Shown here: in pieces, positions 55,329 through 63,531 of the stretch
Layout of the letters: the number at the start of each line of letters is the position of its first letter
Position numbering within the stretch: position 1 is the first letter of the stretch
DNA from: Pseudomonas sp. LD120
Lineage (GTDB): Bacteria > Pseudomonadota > Gammaproteobacteria > Pseudomonadales > Pseudomonadaceae
Direction: 5' to 3'
DNA: 64,000 bases
NCBI RefSeq assembly: GCF_009861525.1
Contig: NZ_WVHL01000003.1
Location: 682,001-746,000, forward strand
Translations under genes and position numbers: made by a program
The notes under the pieces: generated by a model
What the model was told of the DNA's origin: nothing
What the model saw: only the letters and a program-made list of their open reading frames with translations
The model's database searches: none

Positions 55329-56537
55329 ATGGAAAATCTGCAAAGCGCTGTGGACACCCTGGTCCACGGTTCCAACACCCTGTTCATCCTGATCGGGGCG
55401 GTCATGGTCCTGGCCATGCACGCCGGTTTTGCCTTCCTTGAAGTAGGCACGGTCCGGCAGAAGAATCAGGTCAATGCGCTGTCGAAAATCCTCAGCGACT
55501 TCGCGGTCTCGACCTTGGCCTATTTCTTTATAGGCTATTGGATCTCCTACGGTGTGAGCTTCTTGCAGCCTGCGGCGGTGATCAGTGCCGATCACGGTTA
55601 CAGCCTGGTGAAGTTCTTCTTTCTCTTAACCTTCGCCGCGGCGATCCCGGCGATTATTTCCGGCGGCATTGCCGAGCGCGCGCGTTTTGTACCGCAGTTG
55701 TGTGCCACGGTGTTGATCGTGGCCTTCGTCTACCCATTCTTCGAGGGGCTGGTATGGAACGGCAACTTTGGGGTGCAAGCCTGGTTGCAGCGGCACTTTG
55801 GCGCCGGCTTCCATGACTTTGCCGGTTCCGTGGTGGTGCACGCCATGGGCGGCTGGCTGGCGCTGGCGGCGGTGCTGTTGCTGGGGCCGCGCAATGGCCG
55901 TTATCGCGACGGCAAGCTGGTGGCGTTCGCGCCGTCGAGCATTCCCTTTCTGGCCCTGGGCTCGTGGATTCTGATTGTCGGCTGGTTCGGTTTCAACGTG
56001 ATGAGTGCTCAGACCCTGCAGGGGCTGAGCGGCCTGGTTGCGGTGAACTCGTTGATGGCCATGGTCGGCGGCACCGTGGCGGCGTTGATCGTCGGGCGCA
56101 ATGACCCAGGCTTCCTGCACAACGGACCGCTGGCAGGGCTGGTGGCGATCTGCGCCGGTTCGGACCTGATGCATCCGGTGGGGGCCTTGTTGACCGGGGC
56201 GATTGCCGGGGCTTTGTTCGTCTGGTGCTTCATTGCGGCCCAGAGCCGGTGGAAGATCGACGACGTGCTCGGAGTCTGGCCGCTGCATGGCCTGTGTGGC
56301 GTGTGGGGTGGTATCGCCTGTGGGATTTTCGGCCAGAGCACCCTTGGTGGGTTGGGTGGCGTAAGCCTGATCAGTCAACTGATCGGTACCGGGCTTGGGG
56401 TCGCGGTGGCGCTGTTGGGCGGTTTTGCTGTGTATGGCGCGATCAAGGCCAGCTACGGTTTGCGCTTGACCCAGGAGCAGGAGTACTACGGCGCCGATCT
56501 GTCGTTGCATAAGATCGGCGCGGTGAGTCAGGACTGA
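55329..56537 (+). CDS. amtB: Ammonium transporter, Amt family
   Basis: A 402-residue inner-membrane channel with about 11 membrane segments. The twin-histidine pore is present: His in VVVHAMGGWLAL and in LHGLCGVWGG; the selectivity tryptophan region GFNVMSAQ and the N-terminal AMHAGFAFLEVG are typical. No glnK lies next to it here, and the C-terminal tail (RLTQEQEYYGADLSLH) keeps the family QEQEYYGAD motif that contacts PII. The ATG at 55329 has only a weak GGA upstream; the open frame reaches back to 55224 without similarity. Confidence 0.95.
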   Translation: MENLQSAVDTLVHGSNTLFILIGAVMVLAMHAGFAFLEVGTVRQKNQVNALSKILSDFAVSTLAYFFIGYWISYGVSFLQPAAVISADHGYSLVKFFFLLTFAAAIPAIISGGIAERARFVPQLCATVLIVAFVYPFFEGLVWNGNFGVQAWLQRHFGAGFHDFAGSVVVHAMGGWLALAAVLLLGPRNGRYRDGKLVAFAPSSIPFLALGSWILIVGWFGFNVMSAQTLQGLSGLVAVNSLMAMVGGTVAALIVGRNDPGFLHNGPLAGLVAICAGSDLMHPVGALLTGAIAGALFVWCFIAAQSRWKIDDVLGVWPLHGLCGVWGGIACGIFGQSTLGGLGGVSLISQLIGTGLGVAVALLGGFAVYGAIKASYGLRLTQEQEYYGADLSLHKIGAVSQD

Positions 56538-56554
56538 GGTGGCGCAGGGCGGTT

Positions 56555-58510
56555 TCAACCGCCCTGCAAGCGTGCTTCGCAGGCCTCGATCGATGCCTGG
56601 GAGCCGGACACCAGCACCCGGTCGCCGGCTTGCAGGCGTGGAGCAGGGCTAAGGGGCAGTTCCTCGCCATGGCGTTGCACCCCGCGTACCTCCACGTCCA
56701 GTGTTTCCAGCCCCAACTCGTCCAACGCTCGGTTACAGGCGTAGGCATCGGCGTCGAGCATCACCGCATGCAGCTGTACGGCGGGCGGTTCGCGGTTGTC
56801 CTGCGTATCGTTTTGGGCACCGTGATAGAAACCGTGTAGCAGGCGATAGCGGCTCTGCCGCACTTCGTCCACGGTGCTCTGCACCCGCAGTTCCGGTAGC
56901 CCGAGCATGATCAATGCGTGAGACGCGAGCATCAGGCTCGACTCCAGCAGCTCGGGCACCACTTCATTGGCTCCGGCGGCCTTGAGCTCCGCCAACTGGC
57001 TGTCATCCCGGGTGCGCACCAGCACCGGTACGTTGTTGTCCAGGCGCCGCGCGGCCTTGAGCACCGCCAGCGCGATATCAGATTTATCCACCGCGATCAC
57101 CAACAGCCGTGCCCGCTCCAGACCGACCGCGGCCAGCAGGTCGCCCCGCCGGCAGTCGCCGTAGTGCACGCAGCTTTCTGCCGCCGAGGCCTCCTGGACC
57201 CGCACCGGATCGTCGTCCAGAGCGATGTAGGGCAATTGCTCGTGGCGCAAGAATCGGCCAATGGACTGGCCGACCCGGCCATACCCACAGATCAGTACAT
57301 GCCCCTGCAATTGAGCGTTCTGCGCGCTGATTTCCTCCAACTGTGCGGCCTGGTTGGGCTTGCGGTGCAGCCTGGCGGTGATCAGCGGCGCGGCGCGCAG
57401 CAACAACGGAGTCAGCAACATGGAACTGAACGTGGCGGCCAGTAGCAGGCTGCTGATGTGCGGGGGAATCATATGGCTGAGTAGCATCTGCGCCATCAGG
57501 GCGAAGCAGAACTCACCGCCCTGGGCCAGCGCCAGGCCGCTGCGCCAGGCCGTCTCGCCGTCGCTGCCGCGCAGCTTGAGCAGGCCGGCGACCACGCTGC
57601 CCTTGATCAGCAGCAGGGCCAGGGTCAGGCCAAGGATCAACAGGGTGTGATCGATGAACAGTTGCAGGTCGATGAGCATGCCGATGCTGACGAAGAACAG
57701 CCCTAGGAGAATGTCGCGAAACGGGCGGATGTCGGCCTCGATCTGGTGCCGGTAATGGCTTTCACCCAGCAACATGCCGGCAAGGAAGGCGCCCAGGGCC
57801 GGTGACAGGCCCAACAGGTGGGTGAGCCAGGCAGTCAGCAGGACGATCACCAGGGCCAGCAGCACGAACAACTCGGCGGAATGAGAGGCGGCAACCTCAT
57901 GGAATAGCCGGGGCAGTAGCCAGCGACTGGCCAACAGCAGGCCGACGAACAACACCAGGGTCTTGCCCAGGGTCGCAGGCAGGGTCCAGTACCAGGCGTG
58001 GTCGCTGTTGCCCGCGAACACCGGGACCAGCGTCAATAAAAGTACCGCCACTAGGTCCTGAAACAGCAGCACGCCAATAGCGTTCTGCCCATGGCTGCTG
58101 AAGATCTCGCCAAGACTGCTCAGTTCCTTGCTGACAATGGCGGTGGAGGACAACGCCAGACCGGTGCCCAGCAGCAGCGCGGAAGTCAGTGACATACCGC
58201 ACAAGGCCAGCAGTGCGCCGAGGATCAGGCCGCTGCATAGCACTTGCAGGCTGCCCAGGCCAAACACGACGCGGCGCAGGGCAAGGATCTTCGACAGGGA
58301 GAACTCCAGGCCCAGGGAAAACAACAGAAACACCACCCCCAGTTCGGCCAGATCGGGCAGGTCTTCACTGTCGTTGACCCAATCCAGAGCGGTGGGGCCA
58401 ATCATCAACCCAACAGATAGATAGCCCAGCACTGGCGGTAGGCTCAGGCGCCGGAACAGCGCGATAACCACCAGTGAGGAGGCGAGAATGATCAATAGAT
58501 TGGCAAACAA
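56555..58510 (-). CDS. Kef-type monovalent cation:proton antiporter (CPA2)
   Basis: A 651-residue CPA2 antiporter: about 12 membrane segments with the ion-binding LFQDLVAVLLL stretch, followed by a cytosolic RCK/TrkA-N domain (GHVLICGYGRVGQSIGRFLR) and TrkA-C domain. The KefB/KefC/YbaL group exports potassium and acidifies the cytoplasm under electrophile stress; no kefF/kefG-like accessory gene adjoins it. I choose the TTG at 58510 (LFANLLIILASS) because GGAGA lies seven bases upstream and the product then matches family N-termini; an ATG at 58543 would add 11 residues. Confidence 0.9.
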   Translation of the reverse strand: MFANLLIILASSLVVIALFRRLSLPPVLGYLSVGLMIGPTALDWVNDSEDLPDLAELGVVFLLFSLGLEFSLSKILALRRVVFGLGSLQVLCSGLILGALLALCGMSLTSALLLGTGLALSSTAIVSKELSSLGEIFSSHGQNAIGVLLFQDLVAVLLLTLVPVFAGNSDHAWYWTLPATLGKTLVLFVGLLLASRWLLPRLFHEVAASHSAELFVLLALVIVLLTAWLTHLLGLSPALGAFLAGMLLGESHYRHQIEADIRPFRDILLGLFFVSIGMLIDLQLFIDHTLLILGLTLALLLIKGSVVAGLLKLRGSDGETAWRSGLALAQGGEFCFALMAQMLLSHMIPPHISSLLLAATFSSMLLTPLLLRAAPLITARLHRKPNQAAQLEEISAQNAQLQGHVLICGYGRVGQSIGRFLRHEQLPYIALDDDPVRVQEASAAESCVHYGDCRRGDLLAAVGLERARLLVIAVDKSDIALAVLKAARRLDNNVPVLVRTRDDSQLAELKAAGANEVVPELLESSLMLASHALIMLGLPELRVQSTVDEVRQSRYRLLHGFYHGAQNDTQDNREPPAVQLHAVMLDADAYACNRALDELGLETLDVEVRGVQRHGEELPLSPAPRLQAGDRVLVSGSQASIEACEARLQGG

Positions 58511-58741
58511 CGGGTCTCTCCGGACAAGGGGCGTGCAAGGCAAAGCCTAGAGGCAAAAGGCGGTGAGGATGACCCGGGTGGCGGAAAGCGACGCTGATTC
58601 AAGTCATTATTTTTCGAGAATGTCTCATATTTATCGGGGCTTCGTGGGGCGATGAATGCATGGAGAAAGTCTGCGTTCGGACTGGGCTTTTTGAGCCATG
58701 GGCCTAAAATAATTGCCTAGTCTTTTTACGGTTGCCCTGTC

Positions 58742-58978
58742 ATGCCCCCTGAATGCCAATTGTTCGGTACCCTTGGGTGCCATCTGTGTGAACTGGCCGA
58801 GGCCGAGCTGATGCCGCTGGTGGAGCACGGCCTGATGGTCGAGCTGGTGGACATCGCCGAAAGCCAGGAACTCTTCGACACCTACGGCCTGCTCATTCCG
58901 GTGTTGCGTCGGGTGGACACTGGTGCCGAGTTGGGTTGGCCCTTCGATGCCGAGCAGGTGGTGGCGTTTTTACGCTGA
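58742..58978 (+). CDS. Glutaredoxin-like small thiol protein
   Basis: A 78-residue single-domain protein with the redox motif CHLC near the N-terminus (FGTLGCHLCELAE), a cis-Pro-like LLIPVLRR and a C-terminal helix. It fits the glutaredoxin-family DUF836 group. The substrate is unknown. The start CATG at 58741 follows TTGCCCTGT with no strong ribosome site. Confidence 0.82.
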   Translation: MPPECQLFGTLGCHLCELAEAELMPLVEHGLMVELVDIAESQELFDTYGLLIPVLRRVDTGAELGWPFDAEQVVAFLR

Positions 58979-59044
58979 GGGCCGGTTCGTCTCCATCCGT
59001 CGCTGGCCGGTGGAATTCATTGGCGAGATCCGCTGATTCGGTTA

Positions 59045-59060
59045 CTGTATGCATATACAG
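59045..59060 (+). promoter_or_regulatory. LexA (SOS) box
   Basis: CTGTATGCATATACAG matches the LexA consensus CTG-N10-CAG and 14 of 16 bases of the E. coli-type CTGTATATATATACAG. It lies 18 bases before the ATG of the UmuD-like gene, a position that allows direct repression of its promoter. Confidence 0.85.
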
Positions 59061-59078
59061 CTTCCAAGGAGTCTCGCC

Positions 59079-59525
59079 ATGTCTCTCACCTTCCTGACCG
59101 ATGTCGAACGCTCACAACCGTTGCCAGCCCGTTTCCTGGATCTGGGCGACAGCGACTGTACTTCATCGGCCTGTGTCCCCAGTGGCAGTGGTTTTTCCCT
59201 GGATCGAACCCTGGGGCTGGGAGCGCCACAGATCCACGGTTTGCTAGTGGACGACGACAACTTGCTGGGGTTCGGCATCTATCCCGGGGATCGGCTGATT
59301 GTCGATCGCTCGGCCACCCCCGTAGTCGACCAGTACCTCGTCGTGCGGCCCCAGGGCGCTCATGAGTACTCGCTGCGCCTGCTGGCGCCCGATCCTCGTG
59401 GCGGCTTGCTGCTCAAGGCGGCCCGGCCTTCAATTCCCTCCCTTGTTCTGGATGACCCGGGCTCGATCGAGATCTGGGGCGTGGTGTTGTGGGTGGTCAG
59501 TTATGTGGGACGCAAGCAACCCTGA
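59079..59525 (+). CDS. UmuD/LexA-like S24-fold protein lacking the catalytic dyad
   Basis: A 148-residue protein of the S24 peptidase fold under direct LexA control. Residues 57-76 align with UmuD's GDSMxxGGIxxGDLLIVD, but the nucleophile Ser is Asn61; the catalytic Lys region (FTVKKL in UmuD) reads YSLRLL with Arg100. Both catalytic residues are therefore replaced, and no Cys-Gly or Ala-Gly cleavage site is evident. It is unlikely to self-cleave and may act as a constitutive UmuD'-like partner or as a regulator. The ATG at 59079 is preceded by AAGGAG; the ATG at 59049 lies inside the LexA box. Confidence 0.8.
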   Translation: MSLTFLTDVERSQPLPARFLDLGDSDCTSSACVPSGSGFSLDRTLGLGAPQIHGLLVDDDNLLGFGIYPGDRLIVDRSATPVVDQYLVVRPQGAHEYSLRLLAPDPRGGLLLKAARPSIPSLVLDDPGSIEIWGVVLWVVSYVGRKQP

Positions 59526-59562
59526 TGGCTGTGGCGCACGCTTCAAACCGTTAAAGGAATAG

Positions 59563-59886
59563 ATGATGGTCAATGTCGAACAACTAAAAAACAGCGTGAA
59601 CAGCATGTCCACCGATGTGCTCCGTGAGGCGGTGCTGGAGTTGCGCTTGGATGGACTGGTCACCGAAGGCAAGACACCGTTCAACAAGTTGCACTTCAAT
59701 ACCTGTTTTGCCGAAATCGAGGCCTTATTCCAGCGTGCGGGTTATCACCGGCAGTTGGACGTGGTGGGTTATCAGGGGCTGCTTTATGCACTTTACGATC
59801 CGGGGCGTTGGGAACCGGTGGATGTTCTGCGTTGGCTCAAGGCGTTCACCGAGGCGGCAGCCGAGGCCAGACAGGCGTGTGTTTGA
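59563..59886 (+). CDS. Unrecognised small protein in the SOS operon
   Basis: A 107-residue soluble protein without recognised domain. It is predicted mostly helical (MVNVEQLKNSVNSMSTDVLREAVLEL) with aromatic residues concentrated in the centre (YHRQLDVVGYQGLLYALYDPGRW). It follows the UmuD-like gene after 37 bases with AAGGA before ATG-ATG (59563/59566), so it is probably co-transcribed and SOS-induced. No known SOS cell-division inhibitor or polymerase accessory signature was seen. Confidence 0.7.
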   Translation: MMVNVEQLKNSVNSMSTDVLREAVLELRLDGLVTEGKTPFNKLHFNTCFAEIEALFQRAGYHRQLDVVGYQGLLYALYDPGRWEPVDVLRWLKAFTEAAAEARQACV

Positions 59887-59964
59887 AGCCCGGGAAACTG
59901 ATCCTAGGTTCCTGGTGAACGCTGTTGGATAATGCCGTCTTGCCCTGATCCATCGAGCTTTTGT

Positions 59965-60855
59965 ATGCCTTCTGCGAGTTTCTCTGCTGCACAACATCAG
60001 GCCAGTACCTTGTACCTGCCTCCCGGTTCCTGGCCGACGGTGCTGGATTGCCTGTGCGATCACTTCAAGGCGATCAGCCGCGAACAATGGCTGGATCGTA
60101 TCGCTCGTGGTCGGGTGTTGGATGGGCAGGGCCACCCCATCAGCCGTGAGCTGGCTTATCGCGAAGGCCTGCGGATCCACTATTTTCGTGAGGTGCCGGA
60201 CGAGAAGGTCATCCCGGTCCAGGAGACGATCCTGCATGCCGACGAGCATCTGGTGGTGGCGGACAAGCCGCACTTTCTACCGGTGACGCCTGCGGGTGAA
60301 TACGTCGAGCAGACTTTGCTACGGCGTCTGATCCGGCGTCTGGATAACCCGCATCTGGTGCCGTTGCACCGGATCGACCGGCACACGGCGGGGTTGGTTC
60401 TGTTTTCCGCCCACCCGGACAGCCGCTCGGCCTATCAGGCACTATTTCCCACTCGGCAGATCGAGAAGCGCTACGAGGCTATTGCAGGTGCCTTGCCGCA
60501 TCTGCATTTTCCACGGGTGCATAAAAGTCGGCTGGTGGACGGTGAGCCGTTCTTCCGTATGCAGGAGGGGGAAGGCCCGAGCAATACCGAAACCGTCATC
60601 GAGGTCAGGGAAAAAAGCGTGGATCGATGGCGCTACGCCTTGTTTCCGGTGACCGGCAAAAAGCATCAACTACGGGTGCACATGAGTGCGCTGGGTGCGG
60701 CGATCTGTAATGACCCGTTCTATCCCGAGGTGCTCAGGGAGGCCGAAGACGACTATGGAAACCCCCTGAAACTGCTGGCGCAGGGCTTGCGCTTCATCGA
60801 CCCGCTGACAGGACAGCTGCGTGAGTTCGAAAGTCGTATCAGCTTGCAGTGGTAG
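59965..60855 (+). CDS. RluA-family pseudouridine synthase
   Basis: A 296-residue pseudouridine synthase. The catalytic aspartate lies in LHRIDRHTAGLVLF (motif II), preceded by VADKPHFLPVTP and followed by KKHQLRVHMSALG. There is no S4 domain, as in RluA and TruC-like members that modify rRNA or tRNA. The start is uncertain: ATG 59965 (MPSASFSAAQ) or an in-frame ATG at 59932; neither has a strong ribosome site. A bidirectional terminator follows. Confidence 0.9.
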   Translation: MPSASFSAAQHQASTLYLPPGSWPTVLDCLCDHFKAISREQWLDRIARGRVLDGQGHPISRELAYREGLRIHYFREVPDEKVIPVQETILHADEHLVVADKPHFLPVTPAGEYVEQTLLRRLIRRLDNPHLVPLHRIDRHTAGLVLFSAHPDSRSAYQALFPTRQIEKRYEAIAGALPHLHFPRVHKSRLVDGEPFFRMQEGEGPSNTETVIEVREKSVDRWRYALFPVTGKKHQLRVHMSALGAAICNDPFYPEVLREAEDDYGNPLKLLAQGLRFIDPLTGQLREFESRISLQW

Positions 60856-60863
60856 CTAGCCAC

Positions 60864-60914
60864 GCGCCCTAAACAATAAAACCCGCACTAGGCGGGTTTT
60901 ATTGTTTAGGGCGC
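60864..60914. terminator. Long bidirectional terminator
   Basis: A perfect 23-base stem (60864-60886 with 60892-60914, core AAACAATAAAACCCGC) with a five-base loop, between the pseudouridine synthase gene and the convergent lipoprotein gene. Confidence 0.85.
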
Positions 60915-60928
60915 TATGGCCGTCGGGC

Positions 60929-61150
60929 CTACAGCTCTTTGACGGTACGCACCTGGTCTTTGTTGATGCGAGTTTGTTTACCGTCCAGTTGTTCAAACTC
61001 GTAGAAGCCGGAGTCTTTGTCGTAGGTAGGGGTATCGACGGCCTGGATTTCGCGACCGTCATTCAAGGTGATCACTGTCGGCGAAGCGCAACCGGCAAGC
61101 GTGGCCAGGCCCAGTGCGAGCATGAGAGTGGCGAGGGTCCGTTGAGTCAT
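60929..61150 (-). CDS. YgdI/YgdR-like lipoprotein (DUF903)
   Basis: A 73-residue lipoprotein. The signal peptide ends in the lipobox LAGC (Cys21), and the mature part is the compact DUF903/YgdI fold VITLNDGREIQAVDTPTYDKDSGF...QVRTVKEL. Members are small outer-membrane-associated lipoproteins of unknown role, often stress induced. Upstream, facing moaB, are about 180 bases that should hold both promoters. Confidence 0.93.
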   Translation of the reverse strand: MTQRTLATLMLALGLATLAGCASPTVITLNDGREIQAVDTPTYDKDSGFYEFEQLDGKQTRINKDQVRTVKEL

Positions 61151-61328
61151 TTTGTGTCTCCGAAATGAGTACTTTTGAATGCTGTTCTTCTGACGTATAC
61201 AACGTCTGCAAGTTCCTTGGGCAGTGACATTCTGCCGCGTTGTCGGGTAGATCGTAGGCGTTCAAGGCGGTAGATGGGAGCGCTGTGATATAACACCGGG
61301 CTGTTCCTACTGCCCCTGGACCGAGCCT

Positions 61329-61868
61329 ATGAAAGCCAAGGCTGATGTGCCTTTTGCCTCACTGAATATTGCGGTGTTGACTGTCAGCGACACCCGCACC
61401 CTGGAAACCGACACCTCCGGACAAGTCTTTGTCGAGCGCTTGAGCGCCGCGGGCCACCGCCTGGCCGCACGGGTCTTGCTCAAGGACGACCTGTACAAGA
61501 TTCGCGCCCAGGTTGCCACCTGGATTGCCGATGAGGTGGTGCAGGTGGTGTTGATCACAGGCGGTACCGGTTTTACCAGCCGTGACAGTACTCCGGAAGC
61601 GGTTGCCTGCCTGCTGGACAAGCAGGTCGATGGCTTCGGCGAACTGTTCCGACAGGTCTCGGTCGCGGACATTGGCACTTCCACTGTGCAGTCCCGAGCG
61701 CTGGCCGGCTTGGCCAATGGCACTCTGGTGTGCTGCCTGCCGGGTTCCACCAACGCTGTGCGCACCGGTTGGGACGCAATCCTCGCCGAACAGTTGGACT
61801 CGCGGCATCGGCCCTGCAATTTCGTTCCTCATTTGAAACAGGCGGTGCCGTGTGAATCCCGTGGGTAA
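61329..61868 (+). CDS. moaB: Molybdenum cofactor protein MoaB
   Basis: A 179-residue MogA/MoaB-family protein that adenylylates molybdopterin before metal insertion. The MPT-binding motif VLITGGTGFTSRDSTPEA and the C-terminal GSTNAVRTGWDAIL are family signatures. It starts at the ATG at 61329 after a CCGAGCC region with weak ribosome site. The moeA start lies 17 bases before its stop, so the two genes overlap and are co-transcribed. Confidence 0.95.
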   Translation: MKAKADVPFASLNIAVLTVSDTRTLETDTSGQVFVERLSAAGHRLAARVLLKDDLYKIRAQVATWIADEVVQVVLITGGTGFTSRDSTPEAVACLLDKQVDGFGELFRQVSVADIGTSTVQSRALAGLANGTLVCCLPGSTNAVRTGWDAILAEQLDSRHRPCNFVPHLKQAVPCESRG

Positions 61869-63078
61869 GCCGGGCAAGCTAGGCGCCTTGATGCCGGTGG
61901 AGGAGGCGCTGGAGCGTCTGCTGGCGATGGCCGAAGCGGCGCCTATTGTCGAATGTGAGCGATTGCCGTTGGCCGCTATGCAAGGCCGGGTACTGGCCCA
62001 GTCGCTGATTTCCAGTCTTGATCTGCCGCCCTGGCCCAATAGCGCCATGGACGGATATGCCTTGCGCCTTGAGGACTGGAAGGGCACGCCGCTGCCGGTC
62101 AGCCAGCGGATCTTCGCTGGGCAGGCCCCAGAACCTCTACGGCCTGGGACCTGTGCCCGCATTTTTACCGGCGCCCCGGTACCGGCTGGAGCGGACTGTG
62201 TCGAGATGCAGGAGAACGCTCAGGTTCAGGGCGATGAGAGGGTGCTGTTCAGCCAGCCATTGAAGGTTGGGCAAAATATCCGTCCCCAGGGCCAGGAAGC
62301 TACTGTAGGCGAACACGTGCTGGCCCCTGGCACTCGCCTGGGGCCCATCGAACTGGGGCTGGCGGCGTCGCTGGGATGCGCCGAGCTTGAGGTCGTGCGC
62401 CGAGTTCGAGTCGCGGTGCTGTCCACCGGTGACGAATTGCTGGAGCCAGGACAGCCCCTTGGACCGGGACAGATCTACAACAGTAACCGGGTGCTGCTGT
62501 GCAGCTGGTTGCAGCGCCTGGGCTGCGAAGTGCTGGATGCGGGCATCCTGCCCGATGATCTGCCCGCGACCCGCCAGCGCCTGGCGGAGTTGGGCGAGGT
62601 TGATCTGATCCTCTCCACCGGCGGAGTGTCGGTGGGGGAGGCGGACTTTCTCGGTATTGCCCTGCGGGAAGCCGGTGAACTGACACTGTGGAAACTGGCG
62701 ATCAAACCCGGCAAGCCCCTGACGGTTGGCCATTTTCGCGGTGTGCCGGTGATCGGTCTGCCGGGCAACCCGGCTTCCACCCTGGTGACCTTCGCCTTGC
62801 TGGCGCGGCCTTACCTGCTCCGGCGCCAGGGTGTACAGCAGGTGCGGCCATTGCGCTTCCAGGTGCCTGCCGGTTTTGTCTGGCCCCAGCCTGGTAATCG
62901 TCGCGAATACCTGCGCGGCCGCCTGGAGAACGGGCGCGCGATCATCTATCGCAACCAGAGCTCGGGGGTGTTGCGCAGCGCGGCCTGGGCGGAAGGTCTG
63001 GTGGAAGTGCTGGAAGGCCGGACCCTGGAAGAAGGCGATGGGGTCAGCTTCATTCCCTTGAGCGAGGTGCTGGATTGA
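61852..63078 (+). CDS. moeA: Molybdopterin molybdenumtransferase MoeA
   Basis: A 408-residue enzyme inserting molybdate into adenylylated molybdopterin. Conserved segments: PPWPNSAMDGYA near residue 60, RIFTGAPVPAGAD, STGDELLEPGQPL, STGGVSVGEADF (MPT site) and GLPGNPASTLVTF. Length is normal for MoeA (about 405-415). The start is a GTG at 61852 overlapping the end of moaB; no in-frame ATG lies before the first conserved residue except much further in. Confidence 0.95.
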   Translation: MNPVGKPGKLGALMPVEEALERLLAMAEAAPIVECERLPLAAMQGRVLAQSLISSLDLPPWPNSAMDGYALRLEDWKGTPLPVSQRIFAGQAPEPLRPGTCARIFTGAPVPAGADCVEMQENAQVQGDERVLFSQPLKVGQNIRPQGQEATVGEHVLAPGTRLGPIELGLAASLGCAELEVVRRVRVAVLSTGDELLEPGQPLGPGQIYNSNRVLLCSWLQRLGCEVLDAGILPDDLPATRQRLAELGEVDLILSTGGVSVGEADFLGIALREAGELTLWKLAIKPGKPLTVGHFRGVPVIGLPGNPASTLVTFALLARPYLLRRQGVQQVRPLRFQVPAGFVWPQPGNRREYLRGRLENGRAIIYRNQSSGVLRSAAWAEGLVEVLEGRTLEEGDGVSFIPLSEVLD

Positions 63079-63120
63079 TCGAGCGCGGGCCCGGTTCGGT
63101 GTCGGGCCGCGCCTCGCGGT

Positions 63121-63375
63121 TCAGCGCAGCAGGAGCAACAGCAGCAGGCCAAAACGGCTGTGGAATCCCCACGTCAGCAGGCCCGCCAGCAACGTCGCTG
63201 CCAGCGACAGCCAGGCCAGGCGCCTGAGGATGGATAGCAGTCTGGCGTGAGGCGGGTGCGCATTCGATGAGTGCGTCAGGTCGAACTCCCGTATCGGGTT
63301 ATCGGCCAGCCAGGGCGTGTTCTTCATGCGGTTGAGCGGTGAGTGCGCTCTGGGGTAAAGCCCCTTGTTGTTCAT
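63121..63375 (-). CDS. Small membrane protein of unknown function
   Basis: An 84-residue hypothetical protein with a polar N-terminal half (MNNKGLYPRAHSPLNRMKNT) and one C-terminal membrane segment (LAWLSLAATLLAGLLTWGF) followed by an eight-leucine tail. AGGGAAG precedes the ATG. Converges on moeA. No family recognised; the leucine run could be a low-complexity artefact of coding frame. Confidence 0.45.
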   Translation of the reverse strand: MNNKGLYPRAHSPLNRMKNTPWLADNPIREFDLTHSSNAHPPHARLLSILRRLAWLSLAATLLAGLLTWGFHSRFGLLLLLLLR

Positions 63376-63531
63376 GGTCGTGTACTTCCCTGTATGAGGC
63401 GTTGGCGCCTGACACGAACAGTCACTTATTGGCCCTTTGGGGTCAATTCAGGGGATTCTCATTCTGCGGTAAGAAAAATCAAATTAGGTCGAAGGCTATT
63501 TGACGAAAGTCATCAATACCCGAGGTGAGTC

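Noticed and set aside
59049..59078. Upstream ATG at 59049 as start of the UmuD-like gene
   Set aside because: It lies inside the LexA box and has no ribosome site; the ATG at 59079 has AAGGAG at the right distance.
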